NCBI GenBank assembly: GCA_963588535.1
Contig: CAVAII010000147.1
Span: forward strand, 1-17,631
Source of the DNA: Scybalousia_A sp963588535
Lineage (GTDB): Bacteria; Bacteroidota; Bacteroidia; Bacteroidales; P3
Length of the DNA stretch: 17,631 bases
Direction of reading: 5' to 3'
In this document: positions 1-6,394 of the stretch, one piece after another
Layout: every line of letters starts with the position of its first letter
Numbering within the stretch: position 1 is the first letter of the stretch
Notes under the pieces: generated by a model
What the model was told of the DNA's origin: nothing
Database searches by the model: none
What the model saw: only the letters and a program-made list of their open reading frames with translations
Translations under genes and position numbers: made by a program

Positions 1-1
1 C

Positions 2-3000
2 GAGGTAACAATCTGCGATAACGAGACATATACATTCGGAGATACTACATTAGCAATAGCAGGTACTTATACAAGAACCTTCAAGACTGTTAATGGTTGT
101 GATAGCACAGTAACTTTGACTTTGAATGTTAATCCAACTTATAAAGTAGACGACGCAGAGGAAACAATCTGTCAAGGCACTACATATCTATTTGGTGATA
201 CTATCTTAGCAACCGCAGGTACTTACACAAGAAACTTACGAGCAATAACTGGTTGTGATAGCATAGTAACATTGAAGTTAAATGTTAATCCATCATATAA
301 GATAAACGACGCAACAGAGACTATCTGTGAGGGCACTACTTATATGTTCGGTGATACAACGTTAGCAACCGCAGGTGTTTATACAAGAACCTTGAAGACT
401 ATCAATGGTTGTGATAGTGTAGTAACATTGAGATTGAACGTTAATCCAACTTATAAGATAAACGACGCAACAGAGACTATCTGTGAGGGCACTACTTATA
501 TGTTTGGTGATACAACGTTAGCAACCGCAGGTGTTTATACAAGAACCTTGAAGACTATCAATGGTTGTGATAGTGTAGTAACATTGAGATTGAACGTTAA
601 TCCAACTTATAAGATAAACGACGCAACAGAGACTATCTGTGAGGGCACTACTTATATGTTTGGTGATACAACGTTAGCAACCGCAGGTGTTTATACAAGA
701 ACCTTGAAGACTATCAATGGTTGTGATAGTGTAGTAACATTGAGATTGAACGTTAATCCAACTTATAAGATAAACGACGCAACAGAGACTATCTGTGAGG
801 GCACTACTTATATGTTTGGTGATACAACGTTAGCAACCGCAGGTGTTTATACAAGAACCTTGAAGACTATCAATGGTTGTGATAGTGTAGTAACCTTGAA
901 GTTGAATGTTAATCCATCATATAAAGTAGATGACGCTGAGGTAACAATCTGCCAAGGCACAGCATATATGTTTGGTGATACGATGTTAGCAAAGGCAGGT
1001 ACTTACACAAGAACATTGAAGACCGTTAATGGTTGTGATAGTATAGTAACCTTGACTTTGAAGATCAATCCTACATATACCGAGACAGCAGAGGCAACTA
1101 TCAAGGAAGGTCAGACATACACCTTTGGAGATACTACTTTGACAACTGCCGGTACATATATCAAGACTTTGAAGACTATTAATGGTTGCGATAGCGTGGT
1201 AATACTTACCTTGAACGTTGAGCCAGCATACACAGTAACAGAGACAGCCTCTATCTGTGCAGGTGAGACATATACATTCGGTTCACAGTCCTTAACACAG
1301 GCAGGTAAGTACACCGAGACATTCAAGACTATTAACGGATACGATAGCGTTGTAACAATCAATCTAATGGTTAACTACACATACAGAGACACCATTACAG
1401 CAAATATCTGCGAGGGTAGCACATACGCATTCAATGGTATGAACTTGACTACTGCTGGTATGTACACCAAGACGATGCAGACGGTTAGTGGTTGTGATAG
1501 TGTGATAGTGCTTGACTTACAAGTATCGCCATTGAATATGCGTACTATTAACGATACTATCTGCGATGGTGAGACATATACATTTGATGGTAAGAACTAC
1601 ACTAAGACAGGTACATATACTAAGACATTCCCAACTGTTGGTGGTTGTGATAGTGTGATAGTTTTGAACTTGGTGGTAACACCTGCATATAACGACACTA
1701 TCGAGGCTGATATCTGCGGTGGTTCTTCTTACATCTTCGGAACACAGACTTTGACCACTGCTGGTACATATACTCAGACATTACAGACTGTTAATGGTTG
1801 CGATAGTATAGTAGTACTTAAGTTAGGAGTTACCGATTCTTATAACGATAGCATTACAGTAGATATCTGCGAGGGTAGCACATATACATTCGGAACACAG
1901 ACATTGACAACAGAGGGTGTATATACTAATAACTACACTTCAGTAGGCGGTTGTGATAGTATAGTAACCGTAACCTTAAGAGTTAACCCTAACTACACTA
2001 AGACAATTGCTGACACTATCTACAAGGGTGCTACATATCCATTCGGTACACAGACATTGACTACAAGTGGAACATATACCGAGACCTTCCAATCTTCTAA
2101 GGGTTGTGATAGTACAGTAACTGTTAACTTAGTAGTAAGACTTGAATATAACGACACCCTAAATATAGGTATCTGTCAGGGCACTACATACACATTTGGT
2201 GATGAAGATTTAACTACGGAGGGTACATATACTAAGACCTTCACTTCTATAGATGGTTCTGATAGCGTAGTAACTATCCAGTTAACTGTTAAACCTACAT
2301 ATAATGTAACTATTACGGATACAATCTGTCAAGGTGGTACATATATCTTCGAAGGTGAGGAGTTAGACAGTGTAGGTACTTATACTAAGACACTTCAAAG
2401 CATCAATGGTTGTGATAGTACAATAACACTTAACTTAGTAGTTACACCTACTTACGCAGTAACTATTAGCGACACTATCTGCGAGGGCATCGTTTATACC
2501 TTCGGTACACAAACTTTGACTACATCTGGTACATACACTGATACATTACAGAGCGTAGATGGTTGTGATAGTACGATAACACTTAACTTAGTTGTTAACC
2601 CTATCCACTGTGATACAATAAGAGAAGCAATCTGTAAGGGTGGTTCTTATATCTTCGAGGGTGAAGTATTGACTACGGCAGGTGTTTATACTAAGGTTTA
2701 CCAAGGTGTTAATGGTTGTGATAGTGTGGTAGTACTTGACTTGAAGGTTAACAACACTTCTGAGGAGGTATTAGTAGAGACTATCTGCGAGGGTACTTCT
2801 TACACATTTGGAACACAAGAGTTGACTACAAGTGGAACATATACCGAGACCTTCTTGAATGCTGAGGGTTGTGATAGTACAGTAGTTCTTGAATTGGTTG
2901 TTAGCCCTACCGTTTACGATACAGTAGTAGAGACAATTGAAGAGGGTAATACTTATATGTTTGGCGATCAAGAGTTAGACAAAGCAGGTACTTATATTGA

Positions 3001-3328
3001 TACTCTACAGACTGTTAATGGTTGTGATAGTATAGTAGCCCTTGTATTGAAGGTTACAACTAAGGACACTACTAAGGACAACGGAGTACCGCAAGTAAGA
3101 ATGCATCCTAATCCAACAACGGACGTTGTATATCTAACCATAGACAATGTTCCTAACGCAACTATAACCGTTATCAATATGCAAGGTAAGGTATTGAAAC
3201 AATACAAAGTAGTTACTAATGAGAACGAGGTTATTATAGATGTAAGAGATTTGGAGAGCGGTACTTACACGATGATAATAAGTAACAGTGATATTCGAAT
3301 GACTAAGAAGTTGATTAAAAGGAAATAA
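2..3328 (+). CDS. Giant T9SS-secreted repeat protein, 5'-truncated (at least 20 two-Cys repeats plus C-terminal sorting domain)
   Basis: The frame is open from base 2, so this is the C-terminal part (about 1108 residues) of a longer protein; the TTG at 116 is an internal codon, not a start. It holds a partial repeat (2-139), six repeats of 52 residues (140-1075) and thirteen of 51 residues (1076-3064). The repeat pattern is ICxG-xxYxFG-xxxLTTAGxYTxT-GCDSxVTLxLxVxP, with two Cys per repeat in most copies. A linker follows, then a T9SS type A sorting domain (about 3098-3325) with HPNPTTD, a V-x-N-M-Q-G-K strand, LESGTY and a final basic KKLIKRK. In this family that domain directs export across the outer membrane and is usually cleaved or used for surface attachment. 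The repeats look like beta-rich extracellular modules seen in Bacteroidota adhesin-like proteins. The binding target cannot be read from sequence. A surface or secreted adhesive role is inference. Confidence 0.9.
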   Translation, partial: EVTICDNETYTFGDTTLAIAGTYTRTFKTVNGCDSTVTLTLNVNPTYKVDDAEETICQGTTYLFGDTILATAGTYTRNLRAITGCDSIVTLKLNVNPSYKINDATETICEGTTYMFGDTTLATAGVYTRTLKTINGCDSVVTLRLNVNPTYKINDATETICEGTTYMFGDTTLATAGVYTRTLKTINGCDSVVTLRLNVNPTYKINDATETICEGTTYMFGDTTLATAGVYTRTLKTINGCDSVVTLRLNVNPTYKINDATETICEGTTYMFGDTTLATAGVYTRTLKTINGCDSVVTLKLNVNPSYKVDDAEVTICQGTAYMFGDTMLAKAGTYTRTLKTVNGCDSIVTLTLKINPTYTETAEATIKEGQTYTFGDTTLTTAGTYIKTLKTINGCDSVVILTLNVEPAYTVTETASICAGETYTFGSQSLTQAGKYTETFKTINGYDSVVTINLMVNYTYRDTITANICEGSTYAFNGMNLTTAGMYTKTMQTVSGCDSVIVLDLQVSPLNMRTINDTICDGETYTFDGKNYTKTGTYTKTFPTVGGCDSVIVLNLVVTPAYNDTIEADICGGSSYIFGTQTLTTAGTYTQTLQTVNGCDSIVVLKLGVTDSYNDSITVDICEGSTYTFGTQTLTTEGVYTNNYTSVGGCDSIVTVTLRVNPNYTKTIADTIYKGATYPFGTQTLTTSGTYTETFQSSKGCDSTVTVNLVVRLEYNDTLNIGICQGTTYTFGDEDLTTEGTYTKTFTSIDGSDSVVTIQLTVKPTYNVTITDTICQGGTYIFEGEELDSVGTYTKTLQSINGCDSTITLNLVVTPTYAVTISDTICEGIVYTFGTQTLTTSGTYTDTLQSVDGCDSTITLNLVVNPIHCDTIREAICKGGSYIFEGEVLTTAGVYTKVYQGVNGCDSVVVLDLKVNNTSEEVLVETICEGTSYTFGTQELTTSGTYTETFLNAEGCDSTVVLELVVSPTVYDTVVETIEEGNTYMFGDQELDKAGTYIDTLQTVNGCDSIVALVLKVTTKDTTKDNGVPQVRMHPNPTTDVVYLTIDNVPNATITVINMQGKVLKQYKVVTNENEVIIDVRDLESGTYTMIISNSDIRMTKKLIKRK
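296..919 (+). repeat. Four nearly identical 156-bp tandem units inside the repeat protein
   Basis: Units 296-451, 452-607, 608-763 and 764-919 are almost identical in DNA. The first has TTC where the others have TTT in the Phe codon before Gly-Asp, and the fourth diverges only in its last ~25 bases. Flanking repeats encode similar protein but differ at many silent positions. The near-identity points to recent unit duplication or gene conversion, so copy number may vary between strains and may be wrong in a short-read assembly. Confidence 0.95.
3098..3325 (+). other. T9SS type A C-terminal sorting domain of the repeat protein
   Basis: About 75 residues, beginning near QVRMHPNPTTD and ending in MTKKLIKRK, match the Por secretion system tail pattern: PNPTxxxxxL at the start, a central I-x-x-M-Q-G-K-V-L strand, the L-x-S-G-T-Y motif and a basic end. 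The esterase at 15896-17086 carries the same type of tail, so both proteins should use the same export machine. Confidence 0.9.
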
Positions 3329-3348
3329 CGGATAATTAATTGAATCTC

Positions 3349-3385
3349 ATAGGTCGCAATTCTAAGAATTTGCGACCTATTTTTG
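3349..3385 (+). terminator. Rho-independent terminator after the repeat protein
   Basis: A perfect 11-bp stem (ATAGGTCGCAA at 3349-3359 with TTGCGACCTAT at 3370-3380) encloses a 10-base loop and runs straight into TTTTG. It lies 20 bases after the stop codon. The right arm plus T-run also spells TATTTTTG (3378-3385), the Bacteroidota -7 pattern, about 17 bases before the next ATG, but no TTG is found at the right distance upstream. Confidence 0.85.
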
Positions 3386-3401
3386 AAAATAAGACATTGG
3401 A

Positions 3402-3653
3402 ATGGATTTAATAAATAAGGAAGATATACAATCTGTTGTATTCGGTTCAAATAGTATAAATATTGTATTGAAGAATGGTAAACAATATACTCAGGATTTG
3501 AGGTTCTATCCTATGTTGGAGAAGGCTGATGAAAAGGATAGACAGGATTTCGTTATCTCTGCTTTGGGACTGCATTGGCGTTCGTTGGATACGGATATAT
3601 CTTTCGAAAGTTTCTTATATGACTTCTCGAAACCTTTCGTTTATCACTCCTAA
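3402..3653 (+). CDS. DUF2442-like small protein
   Basis: The product has 83 residues and no signal peptide or membrane segment. The N-terminal half has the short strand pattern VVFGSNSINIVLKNGK. The second half, RFYPMLEKADEKDRQDF then GLHWRSLDTDISFESFLY, matches what I recall of DUF2442 proteins: a conserved R-F-P-x-L stretch, then G-L-H-W-x-x-L-D-x-D-I-S near the C-terminus. These are small proteins, often beside DUF4160 or toxin-antitoxin-like genes, but no such partner is present here. The gene follows the terminator of the repeat protein by 16 bases and is convergent with rsmD across a repeat-rich spacer. Its function is unknown; the family call is from memory of the motif. Confidence 0.7.
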   Translation: MDLINKEDIQSVVFGSNSINIVLKNGKQYTQDLRFYPMLEKADEKDRQDFVISALGLHWRSLDTDISFESFLYDFSKPFVYHS

Positions 3654-3674
3654 AAATGTTCTATTTTCCTTATA
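3652..3674. repeat. 23-bp direct repeat, copy 1
   Basis: The 23 bases starting AAAAATGTTC and ending TTCCTTATA overlap the stop region of the DUF2442-like gene and recur exactly at 3870-3892, 218 bases downstream. The bases just before (CTCC/CTC) are also similar. Confidence 0.9.
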
Positions 3675-3751
3675 CGTTATGTTAGGAAGAGTAGGAAAGT
3701 AACCAAGAAAACGATTTTTGATCTTTGTAACCTCTTGATTGATAGTGTCCC

Positions 3752-3814
3752 AATAAAGTGGCGTTTTATCAGAATAAAGTGTCATTTTATTCGGATAAAT
3801 GGACGAAACATTTT
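3752..3814. repeat. 21-bp-period array A (core AGTGTCA)
   Basis: Two good units, 3752-3772 and 3773-3793, share AATAA + AGTGKCR + TTTTATYMG. A decayed third unit (3794-3814) starts GATAAATGGACG. The second unit is near-palindromic (GAATAAA...TTTATTC). Confidence 0.75.
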
Positions 3815-3869
3815 TTTCTTTCGGCAGAATATTTTGGTAGAATAAAAAAACTTTAAAATCCCACCTCTC

Positions 3870-3892
3870 AAAAATGTTCTATTTTCCTTATA
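3870..3892. repeat. 23-bp direct repeat, copy 2
   Basis: Exact copy of the 23 bases at 3652-3674. The two copies bracket array A, so the block between them (about 195 bases) could have arisen by duplication or could be lost by recombination between them. Confidence 0.9.
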
Positions 3893-3980
3893 TGCTATTT
3901 TCTTGCATAATATTACACCCCTCTTATAAACAGAAATTATCACCCTTCTCGACTTAAAATCGATAGGTATTTATCCCCTC

Positions 3981-4085
3981 AAAATAGTATCAGACTTTAT
4001 CAAAATAGTATCAGACTTTATCGGAATAATATCAGACTTTATTCAAATATTATTTGATTTTATTTGAATAATATCAGATAATATT
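3981..4085. repeat. 21-bp-period array B (five units)
   Basis: Units at 3981-4001, 4002-4022, 4023-4043, 4044-4064 and 4065-4085 follow each other without spacers. The first two are identical (AAAATAGTATCAG then ACTTTATC). Units 3 to 5 drift towards AATAATATCAGA and AATATTATTTGA, the latter being the core found in the array at 12313-12438. Stops in frame exclude coding use. Confidence 0.9.
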
Positions 4086-4091
4086 TTGGTG

Positions 4092-4123
4092 GAATCAGTA
4101 AAGAAAAAATTCTTTAGTGATTC
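4092..4123. repeat. Imperfect inverted repeat (hairpin)
   Basis: GAATCAGTAAAGAA (4092-4105) faces TTCTTTAGTGATTC (4110-4123): 14 bp with one mismatch and an AAAA loop. It lies downstream of rsmD on the minus strand, but no T-run follows on either strand. It may therefore protect a 3' end or act as a weak terminator, and is not listed as a true intrinsic terminator. Confidence 0.65.
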
Positions 4124-4133
4124 TACGAAAATA

Positions 4134-4175
4134 AATACACTAATCGTTTTGGTGAATACACTAATCGTTTTGAGA
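4134..4175. repeat. 21-bp-period array C (core CACTAATCG)
   Basis: Two units (4134-4154 and 4155-4175) share AATACACTAATCGTTTTG. Period and AT-rich frame match arrays A, B and D although the core is different. Confidence 0.8.
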
Positions 4176-4213
4176 GAGGGTAGAGGTAGGAAGGGAAGGG
4201 TAGGTAAGAAAGA

Positions 4214-4750
4214 TTATTCTGGTTTTTGGAAGAAAGTGAAATTAACTTTGCCGTAATGGCGTTGCTCTACGAAAAACGGATTGTCAGTATAGGAATGTTC
4301 CTTAGGGTGTTCCAAAATAAAAAGACCACCAGGTACCAGAAAACTCTCTAAGACTAAGGGAGCAACTAAATCGAATTTCGGCATATCGTACGGAGGGTCT
4401 GCAAAGATAACATCAAATTTCATCTTGCTGCGACCCAAATAAGTAAAGACATCGCTACGGAGAGCGAAAAGGTTATTAACTTGGAATTTTTCTTTTGTTT
4501 GGTTGATAAAGTTGATACAACGAGGGTTGATATCCACACTTGTTATCTGTCGGATTCCACGAGAAACAAACTCAAAACTAATGTTGCCCGTCCCACAAAA
4601 CAAGTCCAAAGCATTGCTGTTTTCAAAATCTACTCTATTTCTTAAGATGTTGAATAGACTTTCTTTGGCAAAATCAGTCGTTGGACGTACGGGCAGATTA
4701 GTCGGTGGATTTAGTCTTCTCCCTCTTAATGTACCAGAAACTATTCTCAT
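4214..4750 (-). CDS. rsmD: 16S rRNA (guanine966-N2)-methyltransferase RsmD
   Basis: The 178-residue product starts MRIVSGTLRGRRL, the usual RsmD beginning, followed by RPTTDFAKESLFNIL (residues 22-36). LDLFCGTG (48-55) is the SAM-binding loop of the Rossmann fold, SVDINP (71-76) follows, and ADPPY (117-121) is the catalytic N-methyltransferase motif. Length fits the family. The enzyme methylates G966 of 16S rRNA in the assembled small subunit. It is last in a minus-strand group behind the DUF3822 gene, a pairing often seen in Bacteroidota, and its start lies about 55 bases after that gene's stop. Confidence 0.93.
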   Translation of the reverse strand: MRIVSGTLRGRRLNPPTNLPVRPTTDFAKESLFNILRNRVDFENSNALDLFCGTGNISFEFVSRGIRQITSVDINPRCINFINQTKEKFQVNNLFALRSDVFTYLGRSKMKFDVIFADPPYDMPKFDLVAPLVLESFLVPGGLFILEHPKEHSYTDNPFFVEQRHYGKVNFTFFQKPE

Positions 4751-4806
4751 TATTTTTCTATTGTTTAGAGATATACTTCAAACTTTGTAACCTATCGCCT
4801 TAATTA

Positions 4807-5640
4807 TTAAGCAATAACAAAGAAATATTTCTGCAAATCAATACCCTCGAATGTAGCAGGAATAGTTACATTTGTGGTAGGATTGGCGTAAGATACGTTC
4901 TTGATATAATGTTTTAAGGCGGACAACTCTTGATCTGTGTAGACATCGCCAGTTATCAAGGTATTGACCTCGGCAGTATTGATATCAACCTCTTGTAAAG
5001 TATATAAAAGAAGGTATATCAAATCATCTACAACATTATATTTGAAAGAGTTGGAGAGAGTGAAGGCATCGCCTTTGAAGATTGCAAAATCTATTTCCTG
5101 TCCGTGCTTGTTTATCACAAGAGTGTTTTGCATAAGACTGCTAACATCGAAAGCGTATTCGGTAAGCAATTGAGAAGGGGAAATAAATTGAGCCTTTGGG
5201 ATAGTAATCTTCATACCGCTATATTGCTGAATAGAGGTAGCAAAGATATTTACTGCATCTATTTGAGCACAAACATTAGATACAATAGTATCGTTTGGAT
5301 AAATAGGGGCAACTACTTTCAAATATTCTCTATCTTTGGTATTGTCATAGAGTTTGTAAGGCACCCACGTATTTCTTTGAGTGGAGCATACGATACGAAC
5401 TTTATTAAAGTTAAAGATATGAATATTTATGGAAGAAAAGCATGCTTTTAGGTTAGTCATAACCTGAGTCATACTTCCCGATAAGTCTACTTGAAACTCT
5501 CCGATTGCATTTAAACAAAATTTGTTGTCAACAATAGCGAAAATAAATCCATTTGCCGTTAAGCAAATGGATAAATTCGCTTCATTTGTTACTATTTGTG
5601 TGTCTATTTGTTTAAAAGATTCCAATTTAAACGTATTCAT
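4807..5640 (-). CDS. DUF3822 family protein
   Basis: Starting at the ATG at 5640 (MNTFKLESF) the product has 277 residues; a TTG two codons upstream is a less likely start. No signal peptide or membrane segment is visible. The N-terminal part reads LSICLTANGFIFAIVD with a second similar strand set near TLVINKHGQEIDFAIFKGDAFTLSN (about residues 172-197), the two-lobed beta pattern expected of an actin-like (ASKHA) fold. DUF3822 is a Bacteroidota family next to rsmD and related in fold to PilM-type proteins, as I recall. Its role is not established. It sits between rsmD and a pilin-like membrane protein, which is compatible with a PilM-like cytoplasmic partner role, but that is inference. Confidence 0.75.
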   Translation of the reverse strand: MNTFKLESFKQIDTQIVTNEANLSICLTANGFIFAIVDNKFCLNAIGEFQVDLSGSMTQVMTNLKACFSSINIHIFNFNKVRIVCSTQRNTWVPYKLYDNTKDREYLKVVAPIYPNDTIVSNVCAQIDAVNIFATSIQQYSGMKITIPKAQFISPSQLLTEYAFDVSSLMQNTLVINKHGQEIDFAIFKGDAFTLSNSFKYNVVDDLIYLLLYTLQEVDINTAEVNTLITGDVYTDQELSALKHYIKNVSYANPTTNVTIPATFEGIDLQKYFFVIA

Positions 5641-5660
5641 ACACAATGTCTTTTTGAAAT

Positions 5661-6305
5661 TTATTCAAAGTTACCGTCAGTAATAGGCTCTTGCATAGAA
5701 CCAACTTTCCAACCAGCGAAACCAACAGAAGATTCTTCTTGTTCTACTTTCTTATTGAAGACAGTCTGTTCGTCCATTCCCTTAGTGTAAGTCTCGATAG
5801 GGGCTTTGGCTTCGAAAACAGCGACTTGGATACCACTTTTACTCAATGTACCAGCTTCCATTTGGAATACTTGACCATCAGAATAAGGGATATACTTCAA
5901 ATCTTTGATTTTGTCTTTTGGAGTAATCAATTTGCCTTCGGCAGTTAATTTCTCTAATGGATTTACTTTGACAGTGTCTCTTCTTAATAAGCCTTTCTGG
6001 ATTGCTTCAGACTCGGTCATATTATCAGGAACGGTACCATACTTTTGAACTAACAAAGCCTTGCCATTGAAAGCGAAATCAATCAAAGAATCAATGTTGT
6101 TGCAATAAGTATTATTAGTATTCTTGTACTGCTCTTGTAGAGTACGGATGTCTTTTAACTTATTGATAACCTCAGTAGAACGTTTGTTGTATTCTTCATC
6201 GAATTTTACTGGCTCTACTATACTACGAACTAGCAGGATTGCTAAAACAGCTATGATAACTACACCTACTGTTAAAAGGATTGCTTTTGTTGCTTTTTTA
6301 TTCAT
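5661..6305 (-). CDS. Single-pass membrane protein, possibly pilin/pseudopilin-like
   Basis: The chosen start is the ATG at 6305 (MNKKATKAIL); the longer frame begins at a TTG four codons earlier. The product has 214 residues. Residues 8-29 form one hydrophobic helix after a short basic head, so the rest should be periplasmic. Residues 38-62 continue as an amphipathic helix (INKLKDIRTLQEQYK), followed by NTYCNNIDSLIDFAFNGK. A long N-terminal helix leading into a 'Y-x-x-x-x-D-x-L-I-D-F' segment resembles pseudopilins, but there is no prepilin peptidase motif that I can see. No enzyme motif is present. It is the first gene behind a good promoter (6361-6390) and 20 bases upstream of the DUF3822 gene, so the two are probably co-transcribed. 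Function unknown. Confidence 0.7.
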   Translation of the reverse strand: MNKKATKAILLTVGVVIIAVLAILLVRSIVEPVKFDEEYNKRSTEVINKLKDIRTLQEQYKNTNNTYCNNIDSLIDFAFNGKALLVQKYGTVPDNMTESEAIQKGLLRRDTVKVNPLEKLTAEGKLITPKDKIKDLKYIPYSDGQVFQMEAGTLSKSGIQVAVFEAKAPIETYTKGMDEQTVFNKKVEQEESSVGFAGWKVGSMQEPITDGNFE

Positions 6306-6360
6306 TGCAGTAATCAATTTTTACTATTAAAACTCTTTTTTCTTCTTTAATTTTGTTTTG

Positions 6361-6390
6361 CAAATTTAAGGTATTTCAACGAAAGTACAA
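6361..6390 (-). promoter_or_regulatory. Bacteroidota-type promoter for the pilin-like/DUF3822/rsmD group
   Basis: Reading the minus strand, TTG (6390-6388) is followed after exactly 19 bases by TAAATTTG (6368-6361), a full match to TAnnTTTG. The predicted start of transcription near 6354 gives a leader of about 48 bases to the ATG at 6305. It lies just after the stop of the upstream kinase-RapZ gene, so this group can be expressed separately. Confidence 0.7.
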
Positions 6391-6394
6391 TAAA

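Larger units (their letters stand above)
3654..4213. other. 560-base non-coding spacer between convergent genes, dense in repeats
   Basis: No open frame with protein-like composition is present on either strand. The spacer holds a 23-bp direct repeat (3652-3674 and 3870-3892), three separate 21-bp-period arrays (3752-3814, 3981-4085, 4134-4175), an imperfect hairpin (4092-4123) and a G/A-rich stretch before the rsmD stop. No clear T-tailed terminator was found for either flanking gene. Confidence 0.85.

Noticed and set aside
116..139. Start of the repeat-protein gene at the TTG at 116
   Set aside because: The frame is open back to base 2 and the upstream codons encode a normal repeat (EVTIC...GCDS), so the gene begins outside the window.
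1111..1362. Minus-strand open frames inside the repeat gene (also 2771-2971 and 2992-3207)
   Set aside because: They are reverse readings of the tandem repeats with repetitive, composition-biased products and no independent gene signals.
3981..4085. CRISPR array or coding heptad repeat
   Set aside because: Units are contiguous with no spacers and no cas genes are near, and in-frame stops interrupt the only frame reading QNSIRLY repeats.
4092..4123. Intrinsic terminator for rsmD
   Set aside because: The stem is good, but no T-run follows on the minus strand, so only an inverted repeat is reported.
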